Assembly: GCA_964444385.1 (NCBI GenBank)
Contig: CAYUHD010000052.1
Span: 1 to 10,016, forward strand
Length of the DNA stretch: 10,016 bases
Source: D2472 sp964444385
GTDB taxonomy: Bacteria; Pseudomonadota; Gammaproteobacteria; Magnimaribacterales; D2472
Direction of reading: 5' to 3'
Positions 5,356 through 10,016 of the stretch are shown piece by piece; positions within the stretch are counted from its first letter, which is position 1; each line of letters begins with the position of its first letter. Under the pieces are notes generated by a model. It made no database searches and was not told the origin of the DNA. It worked only from the letters and a program-made list of their open reading frames with translations. A program made the translations under genes and the position numbers.

Positions 5356-6032
5356 TAGAGTTTTTTGAGTTCAAGTATGGTATCGCCATCTTGATCTTTG
5401 TCTTCAACTTTTATTATTAGATGATTAAGATCTGGAGCCAGAAAGTAACGAGTGGTTCTATCATCTTGTAGCCTAATTCTTTCTACGATGATGCATGAAT
5501 AATTGATGCCATTGACCTCAAAACTTCCGTCACCAATTACCTGATAGTTGTTAGTTTCAATTGCTCCTGTTTTTAAATTTGGAAGCATCAACGAAAATTT
5601 CTTAAGGCCCCCAATAATATTTTTTCTAATTTGAATTTGCACATTTAGAGGATCAAATATATTTTCACTCTTAAGTAAATCTTGAGTCCATTTAAATTTT
5701 CCTTTTGAAGTTAAAATACCTTCTGTTTGATCAAAGTCTAGAGTCCTCTTATCTGAAATTAATGTCCATTTCACATCTACAGAATATTTACTGGAGGTGA
5801 TGTGATTATCCTGGTCTAAGAAATTCGAAATAATTTTTATCCTTCCGAGCGGAAACTTAGTTTTAAATTGAATGGTCCTTTTGCCTTCTTCTTTGTGAGT
5901 AATCAGTTCTCTAATTCCTTCCATAGAACCCCTGGAGTTAGTAAAAACATATTCACCTCTATAGTCAGGGATTTCCTGGGCAGCCAATCCACCTGAGATC
6001 CAAATAAAGATTATTCCAATATGTTTATACAT
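5352..6032 (-). CDS. Exported DUF3108 protein
   Basis: The start is placed at 6032 because GGAG lies 7 nt upstream there and a signal peptide then begins at residue 1 (YKHIGIIFIWISGGLAA, cleavage near residue 18); the in-frame ATG at 6059 would add nine residues before it. The resulting 226-residue product is a predicted periplasmic, mainly beta protein that resembles the DUF3108 family (opening YRGEYVFTNSRGSMEG, later YQVIGDGSFEVNG and RYFLAPDLNHLIIKVE). Its function is unknown. The same gene follows purN in Pseudomonas and relatives, which supports the call. It overlaps purN by 8 nt (ATGTATAA) and converges on dcd with 4 nt of overlap. Confidence 0.8.
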   Translation of the reverse strand: MYKHIGIIFIWISGGLAAQEIPDYRGEYVFTNSRGSMEGIRELITHKEEGKRTIQFKTKFPLGRIKIISNFLDQDNHITSSKYSVDVKWTLISDKRTLDFDQTEGILTSKGKFKWTQDLLKSENIFDPLNVQIQIRKNIIGGLKKFSLMLPNLKTGAIETNNYQVIGDGSFEVNGINYSCIIVERIRLQDDRTTRYFLAPDLNHLIIKVEDKDQDGDTILELKKLY

Positions 6033-6672
6033 TAAAAAACTCCATATGATTTGGGCCAAAATGACTTTCAGGCTGATATTTTACTTGATCTCCCTGAAGA
6101 GAAATATATTCTTTTGCTATATCTGCAATAACTTTAGGATATATCGCATGTTCAATTTTATGAATTCTGTTTACTAACTTCGCCTCAGATTGAGCTGGAT
6201 CTATTTTTAAAACGCCTTGCGTAATTATTGGCCCCCCATCAAGCTCATTATTAACATAATGCACTGATATGCCGTGCATTAAATCACCATTCTTCATAGC
6301 TTGCTTGTGGGTATCTAGGCCTGGGTATTCTGGTAGTAAAGAAGGATGAATATTAATTAATTTGCCACTAAGCGCTTCCGTAAAATCATTTGAAAGAATT
6401 CGCATAAAACCAGCAAGAACAACCAGATCAGGTTCAATTGGAAGAATTTGCTCTAAGAGAGATTGATCAAATTCTTCTCTTGAATTGAAATTTTGATGCT
6501 CGATCACTTTACTTATTAAGTGAAATTTTTTAGCTCGATCCAATCCTTTGACATTGGGTTGGTTTGAAATTACAAGTTCAATAGAGCCTGGGATATTTCC
6601 TGTTTGGCAAGCTTTAGCAATGGCTTCTAAATTTGAACCATCTCCTGAAATCAGAACAACTATTTTTTTCAT
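6025..6672 (-). CDS. purN: Phosphoribosylglycinamide formyltransferase
   Basis: PurN transfers a formyl group from 10-formyltetrahydrofolate to GAR, the third step of de novo purine synthesis. The 215-residue product has the phosphate-binding LISGDGSNLEAI (7-18), the folate-site GFMRIL (88-93), the catalytic trio Asn107, His109 (in INIHPSLLP) and Asp145 (in LDGGPII), and length near E. coli PurN (212). It follows purM with only 2 nt between stop and ATG, without an obvious Shine-Dalgarno sequence, suggesting reinitiation. Its end overlaps the DUF3108 gene. Confidence 0.96.
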   Translation of the reverse strand: MKKIVVLISGDGSNLEAIAKACQTGNIPGSIELVISNQPNVKGLDRAKKFHLISKVIEHQNFNSREEFDQSLLEQILPIEPDLVVLAGFMRILSNDFTEALSGKLINIHPSLLPEYPGLDTHKQAMKNGDLMHGISVHYVNNELDGGPIITQGVLKIDPAQSEAKLVNRIHKIEHAIYPKVIADIAKEYISLQGDQVKYQPESHFGPNHMEFFNV

Positions 6673-6674
6673 GA

Positions 6675-7697
6675 TTAATTGTATTGAATTTGCTCTTTAA
6701 GATTTCCTTTGGTTATAGAGCCAATTTCGTAAGAACGCAGTTTATGTGAAGTTAAAATCTTCTGCGCTTTCGAAGCTTCTTTTTTATCTAAAATGCAGAC
6801 CATGCCAATTCCACAATTGAAGATTCTTAGCATATTTGGTTGCGAGATTTTTCCTTTTTCCTGAAGCCATTGAAAAACTTTTGGAAATTTCCATGAAGAC
6901 AAATCAACATCTGCAATTAATCCGCTTTTAAGTATTCTTGGAATATTTTCTGTCAAACCGCCTCCAGTTATATGCGCCATACCTTTGACATTAGTTTTCT
7001 TGATTAGTTCTAAAATAGCCTCGGGGTACAAGTGTGTCGGCTTAAGTAAAGCTTTCATTATAGAATCTGACGCTTTATTCTTTTTAACAATTGAGCGTAT
7101 TAAAGAATAACCATTAGAGTGAGGCCCGCTTGACTCAAGACCAAGCATTATGTGACCCGGCTTAATTCCTTTGCCATCAATTAACTTTGTTTTTTCTACT
7201 ACTCCAACTGAAAAACCGGCTAAATCAAAATTGTCTTTTGTGTAGTGACCAGGCATCTCGGCAGTTTCTCCTCCAAGTAGAGCACAGTTACTTTTTTTAC
7301 ATGCGCTTGCAATTCCTTTAACAATTTGAGCAGTTGCTTTAGGTTCAAGCTTTGAAGCGGCAAAGTAATCTAAAAAAAATAAGGGCTCAGCCCCACATGT
7401 AATCATGTCATTAACACACATAGCCACTAAGTCTTGTCCAAGAAGATGTGTTTTATTATGAGCCTGACTGAGAGCCACTTTTGTCCCCACGCCATCGGTA
7501 CACCCAACTAAAATAGGGTTTTTGTATTTTGATCCAAGTTGAAAGAGTCCAGCAAAACCTCCTATACCGCCTAATACTCTCCGATCATGAGTTGCATTAA
7601 CACTTTCTTTGATCGATTTAACTAATACATTCCCTTTTTCAATATTTACACCTGCCTTAGCATATGGATCCACTGTAGGTTTTGTTTTACTAGTCAT
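6675..7697 (-). CDS. purM: Phosphoribosylformylglycinamidine cyclo-ligase (AIR synthetase)
   Basis: PurM closes the imidazole ring of FGAM with ATP to give AIR, the fifth purine step. The 340-residue product (E. coli 345) has GGFAGLF (46-52), TDGVGTK (67-73), GQDLVAMCVNDM (87-98) and GGETAEMPG (143-151), then the second-domain HITGGGLTENIPRIL segment. It is the first gene of a purM-purN-DUF3108 unit. The start at 7697 leaves only 14 bp to the divergent DUF2066 ATG, so its promoter must reach into the DUF2066 coding region. No PurR-type operator was recognised. Confidence 0.97.
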   Translation of the reverse strand: MTSKTKPTVDPYAKAGVNIEKGNVLVKSIKESVNATHDRRVLGGIGGFAGLFQLGSKYKNPILVGCTDGVGTKVALSQAHNKTHLLGQDLVAMCVNDMITCGAEPLFFLDYFAASKLEPKATAQIVKGIASACKKSNCALLGGETAEMPGHYTKDNFDLAGFSVGVVEKTKLIDGKGIKPGHIMLGLESSGPHSNGYSLIRSIVKKNKASDSIMKALLKPTHLYPEAILELIKKTNVKGMAHITGGGLTENIPRILKSGLIADVDLSSWKFPKVFQWLQEKGKISQPNMLRIFNCGIGMVCILDKKEASKAQKILTSHKLRSYEIGSITKGNLKEQIQYN

Positions 7698-7698
7698 T

Positions 7699-7704
7699 TA
7701 CAAT
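7699..7704 (+). promoter_or_regulatory. Likely -10 element for the DUF2066 gene
   Basis: TACAAT matches the -10 consensus at five of six bases and lies 7 nt before the ATG at 7712, with no Shine-Dalgarno sequence. The implied start of transcription is at the start codon. A -35 element would fall in the first codons of purM on the other strand; TAGGTT (7676-7681) at 17 bp is only a weak match. Confidence 0.35.
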
Positions 7705-7711
7705 AAAAAAT

Positions 7712-8731
7712 ATGATTCAAAAAATTAAAATCTTACTTCTGCTAAATATTTTTTTGGTTAACACAGTATTTTGCAAAGAGTTCCCAGCATTATTTGAAGT
7801 TAAGATTCCAGATGATCAGTATACCAATACTAACGACGGATTAAATAAAGCATTTAATCGATTAATTCAAAAATTATCAGGATCTAGAAATAAAAAATTT
7901 CTATGGAGAATTAGTGATGCTCAATTAAAAAAGATTGATTTTGTTTCTTCCTATTCCACCGAAATAATCGGAGAGCAAGAATTTTTATCAGTAATATTTA
8001 ATAGCGAAACATTGATCCCTGAGCTGCGAAAGATAGGCACTCCATTAATTGGATTTAATCGTCCAGTGATACTTATTTTATTTAAGATTGATACAGGAGA
8101 ATCTGTGCCAGTGTACTTAGATAGCAGTTTGTCTAGAGACTTATTTGTAGCGGAAATTAAAAAAATGTTTAAAGATATTGCTCTAGATAGAGGAGTTTAC
8201 CTTGAGTTGCCTGAATTTGATTTAGAGGATCAAAATTTACTTAATCAAACAAATATACTTTTTTCACCCTCAAACTATATTGAAAGTAAATTCTATAATG
8301 ATGCTTTTTTATCTATTGAACTTGTAAGAGTTGGGATCAACCAATGGTCTGTAAATAGAGATATGAAAACTACCTCTCCACTAAAAGAGGAGCAAGTGAT
8401 TGAATTTTTTCAAAAATCAATTCACACCTTTTTAGATGATTTTCTTGAGGTCAAGCCGCTTGAACCTGGTGTATCAGGAGAAAGGGTGCTGGTCTCTGTT
8501 TATGGCTTAAAGAATTTTAAAGATTTTGAATCAGTTGAGTATGAGTTAGATAAAATTTTTGCCATAAAGTCTAGAGATTTTCATTCCTTTAAACGTACAA
8601 ACATTGCTTACAAGACTCAATTATTTCAAACCACAGATTCATTATTGAAAGAGCTTAGAGGCAGCACTAAATTCCTCATTAAAGAATATAATACTGAGAC
8701 CAATCAACTAAAGCTCGAGTATTTAAATTAA
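7712..8731 (+). CDS. Exported DUF2066 protein
   Basis: The 339-residue product starts with a signal peptide (IQKIKILLLLNIFLVNTVFC); the Cys at about 21 lacks a proper lipobox (TVF before it), so it is more likely cleaved by signal peptidase I than lipidated. The mature N-terminus FEVKIPDDQYTNTNDGLNKAFNRLIQKLSGSR resembles DUF2066, whose members begin with a similar 'V.V.DQS...AL..AL..VL.K.TG' pattern. Function is unknown. Position next to purM and upstream of hda matches the conserved gammaproteobacterial order. It is 14 bp from divergent purM and 2 nt before the phosphatidyltransferase gene. Confidence 0.75.
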   Translation: MIQKIKILLLLNIFLVNTVFCKEFPALFEVKIPDDQYTNTNDGLNKAFNRLIQKLSGSRNKKFLWRISDAQLKKIDFVSSYSTEIIGEQEFLSVIFNSETLIPELRKIGTPLIGFNRPVILILFKIDTGESVPVYLDSSLSRDLFVAEIKKMFKDIALDRGVYLELPEFDLEDQNLLNQTNILFSPSNYIESKFYNDAFLSIELVRVGINQWSVNRDMKTTSPLKEEQVIEFFQKSIHTFLDDFLEVKPLEPGVSGERVLVSVYGLKNFKDFESVEYELDKIFAIKSRDFHSFKRTNIAYKTQLFQTTDSLLKELRGSTKFLIKEYNTETNQLKLEYLN

Positions 8732-8733
8732 TA

Positions 8734-9285
8734 ATGAGTAAATATTTTATTTTTCTACCTAATTTACTTTCTATCATCAGAATCTATCTTATGTATCCAT
8801 TGCTTTCATTCATTGCAGAGGAAAATTATCTTTTTGCTTTATATATTTTTATGATTGCCGCCGCAACAGATGGGCTGGATGGCTACCTTGCAAGAGTGAT
8901 GAACTGGCAGACAGATTTAGGAAAAATTCTTGATCCCATAGCAGATAAGGTTTTGTTAATTGGGACAGTTTTAATATTGTGGATGAACTATTATATACCT
9001 CTTTTTGTAGTTGTAGTTTTTGTATTACGAGATTTTATTATCATTATGGGAGCAGCATTTCATATGACCGTTTATGAGACTGCTGCGCCAAATCCAAATG
9101 TATTTGGAAAAATTACAACCTTTGTGCATATTGGTTATCTAGCTGGCGTCTTTATTGATATTATTTTCGCCCTAAATCTAACTAACTTTGTGGTTGATAT
9201 TTCAGTAGCTCTAGTAACTTTAATCAGTCTATTTTTATATGGTTTGAATTGGTTCAAACTCACCGCTAAGTTACATCGTGAATAA
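8734..9285 (+). CDS. CDP-alcohol phosphatidyltransferase (PgsA-like)
   Basis: Enzymes of this family move a phosphatidyl group from CDP-diacylglycerol to an alcohol in the inner membrane. The full active-site signature is present: Asp46, Asp49-Gly50, Ala53-Arg54, Gly63, Asp67 and Asp71, in DGLDGYLAR then DLGKILDPIADK. The 183-residue product has about five to six membrane segments. The resemblance is to PgsA (glycerol 3-phosphate as acceptor, giving PG phosphate), with NLLSIIR at the start and FGKITT near residue 125, but the acceptor cannot be fixed from sequence and a second copy could exist elsewhere. It starts 2 nt after DUF2066 without a Shine-Dalgarno sequence and overlaps hda by 8 nt (GTGAATAA). 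Confidence 0.88.
   Translation: MSKYFIFLPNLLSIIRIYLMYPLLSFIAEENYLFALYIFMIAAATDGLDGYLARVMNWQTDLGKILDPIADKVLLIGTVLILWMNYYIPLFVVVVFVLRDFIIIMGAAFHMTVYETAAPNPNVFGKITTFVHIGYLAGVFIDIIFALNLTNFVVDISVALVTLISLFLYGLNWFKLTAKLHRE
9242..9259 (+). other. Hairpin just upstream of the hda start
   Basis: GTTTGAA (9242-9248) and TTCAAAC (9253-9259) form a perfect 7-bp stem with a TTGG tetraloop, 18 nt before the GTG start of hda. It lies in the last codons of the phosphatidyltransferase gene and could influence how ribosomes reach the weak hda start. Confidence 0.3.
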
Positions 9286-9982
9286 TCCAACGCAGCTTAT
9301 TTTTCCATTTCAGATTAATCAAAAAGCATCTTTTGAGAGCTTTTTTTGTGTGCCAGATAACTTTGATCTAATGACAAGGCTTGCTGATCTTGTGGTCAGC
9401 AAGAATACTCATGAATTAATAATCCATGGTGAAGAGGGTTCTGGAAAATCATTCTTAATGCAGGGCATTTGCAATGAGCTTAGCTCAGCTGGAAAACAGT
9501 TTGCTTTTATTCCTATGAAAAAAGCTATCAATATGGGAGTTGAAATATTTCAAAATTTAGCTTCTTTGGATGTGGTCTGTATTGATGACCTGCAACTCAT
9601 TCTTGTAAATGGGGAGTGGGAAACAGCTCTTTTTAATCTGATTAATGAATGTCAGCAATCTGACCACAGCATAATACTTTCTTTTGGCGGCACTCTACCA
9701 TTAGAAGAAATTACTCATCTTCCCGACCTATTATCAAGAATAAAGCGCATGGAGTATATGATCCTGCATACTGTGCAAGACGAGTTTCTTAATCAAGCCT
9801 TAGATTTTGTATCTCAGCAACTAGACATCAACTTAGAAAAAGCAGAACTTGAGTTTCTTCTTAAGCATCAAACTCGTGAATTTTCACTTTTGGTAGGAAA
9901 TCTTATTTCACTTGATAAGCAAGCAGCTTCATTAAAAAGAAAGATCACTATTCCTTTAATCAAAGAAACGCTAAACCTTTGA
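9278..9982 (+). CDS. hda: DnaA regulatory inactivator Hda
   Basis: Hda, bound to the DNA-loaded sliding clamp, stimulates ATP hydrolysis by DnaA and so limits initiation to once per cycle. The 234-residue product (E. coli 233) has the clamp-binding motif QLIFPF at 6-11 (E. coli QLSLPL), Walker A GEEGSGKS (51-58), Walker B VVCIDD (99-104), and the arginine finger Arg154 in LPDLLSRI. The C-terminus KRKITIPLIKETLNL matches the E. coli ending closely. It starts with GTG, 8 nt inside the preceding gene, with only a weak TAAG in Shine-Dalgarno position; low expression is plausible. A standard DnaA is longer and has a DNA-binding domain IV, which is absent here. Strong hairpins lie at 9242-9259 and 9380-9403. 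Confidence 0.95.
   Translation: MNNPTQLIFPFQINQKASFESFFCVPDNFDLMTRLADLVVSKNTHELIIHGEEGSGKSFLMQGICNELSSAGKQFAFIPMKKAINMGVEIFQNLASLDVVCIDDLQLILVNGEWETALFNLINECQQSDHSIILSFGGTLPLEEITHLPDLLSRIKRMEYMILHTVQDEFLNQALDFVSQQLDINLEKAELEFLLKHQTREFSLLVGNLISLDKQAASLKRKITIPLIKETLNL
9380..9403 (+). other. Strong hairpin in the hda 5' coding region
   Basis: CTTGCTGATC (9380-9389) pairs with GGTCAGCAAG (9394-9403) over a TTGT tetraloop: ten pairs with a single T-G wobble. It lies about 100 nt into hda. It encodes an ordinary part of the protein (RLADLVVSK), so the structure is not dictated by a recognised motif. Confidence 0.35.
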
Positions 9983-10016
9983 TCAGTTTTTCTTACTCAA
10001 TCTAGATCTACTAAGC
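9983..10016 (-). CDS. Possible C-terminal end of a convergent gene (partial)
   Basis: On the minus strand one frame is open from the right edge and ends in TGA at 9985-9983, encoding a basic tail LSRSRLSKKN. The other two minus frames contain stops. The stop abuts that of hda, the two sharing the palindrome TGATCA (9980-9985). Convergent stop-to-stop packing also occurs at dcd/DUF3108, which makes this plausible, but only about ten codons are visible and the product cannot be named. Confidence 0.25.
   Translation of the reverse strand, partial: LSRSRLSKKN

Noticed and set aside
6033..6059. Upstream ATG for the DUF3108 gene
   Set aside because: The ATG at 6032 has a GGAG sequence at 7 nt and starts a clean signal peptide; the upstream choice adds nine residues without support.
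9093..9106. CCAAATgTATTTGG palindrome resembling the leader motif
   Set aside because: It lies in the phosphatidyltransferase coding region, lacks the flanking TG and paired outer stems, and is expected by chance in A+T-rich DNA.
9278..9982. dnaA itself
   Set aside because: The 234-residue length, N-terminal clamp-binding motif and lack of the domain IV helix-turn-helix fit Hda, not DnaA.

Overview
The window looks like a compact chromosomal stretch of a low-GC (roughly one-third G+C by eye) gammaproteobacterium. The main clues are a gene for the DnaA inactivator Hda, the order DUF3108 - purN - purM / DUF2066 - CDP-alcohol phosphatidyltransferase - hda that is familiar from gammaproteobacteria such as Pseudomonas, a dCTP deaminase of the 189-residue Acinetobacter-like type, and a YdjA-type nitroreductase. 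Strong A+T bias, minimal spacers and many overlapping genes fit a streamlined marine lineage such as SAR86; that placement is inference. No insertion sequence, phage gene, tRNA, rRNA or CRISPR array is visible, and no convincing rho-independent terminator was found anywhere.

Layout. (1) 1-131 is an intergenic stretch. Read on the minus strand it holds a possible promoter, two tandem hairpins with the same 11-nt loop and different stems, and a perfect Shine-Dalgarno sequence at the window edge, so it is best read as the 5' leader of a gene lying just left of the window. (2) 132-692 (minus) is a YdjA-like nitroreductase; it diverges from a MAPEG-family membrane protein (803-1186, plus). (3) 1227-5355 (plus) is a tightly packed run: a small exported protein of unknown function, a glycine-zipper lipoprotein, recX, dnaX, recR and dcd. 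Almost every junction overlaps by 1-8 nt; the exception is a 24-nt gap before dnaX that carries an extended -10 promoter. The usual ybaB gene between dnaX and recR is absent. (4) 5352-7697 (minus) is the purine pair purM-purN followed by an exported DUF3108 protein; it converges on dcd with overlapping stop codons. (5) 7712-9982 (plus) is DUF2066, a CDP-alcohol phosphatidyltransferase and hda, divergent from purM across 14 bp. (6) The right edge may hold the last codons of a convergent minus-strand gene.

How the genes fit together. The plus-strand run groups recombination mediation (RecX, RecR), the replicative clamp loader (DnaX) and dNTP supply (Dcd). The last run pairs a phospholipid synthase-like enzyme with Hda; in E. 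coli, acidic phospholipids and Hda act on opposite sides of the DnaA-ATP/ADP cycle. The minus-strand run carries two adjacent steps of de novo purine synthesis.

Most notable signals: the tandem-hairpin leader at 26-79, and an uninterrupted run of ten A residues in dnaX (3661-3670) placed exactly at the end of the clamp-loader core, where slippage in either direction meets a stop codon within a few codons and would yield a gamma-like short form of about 370 residues.
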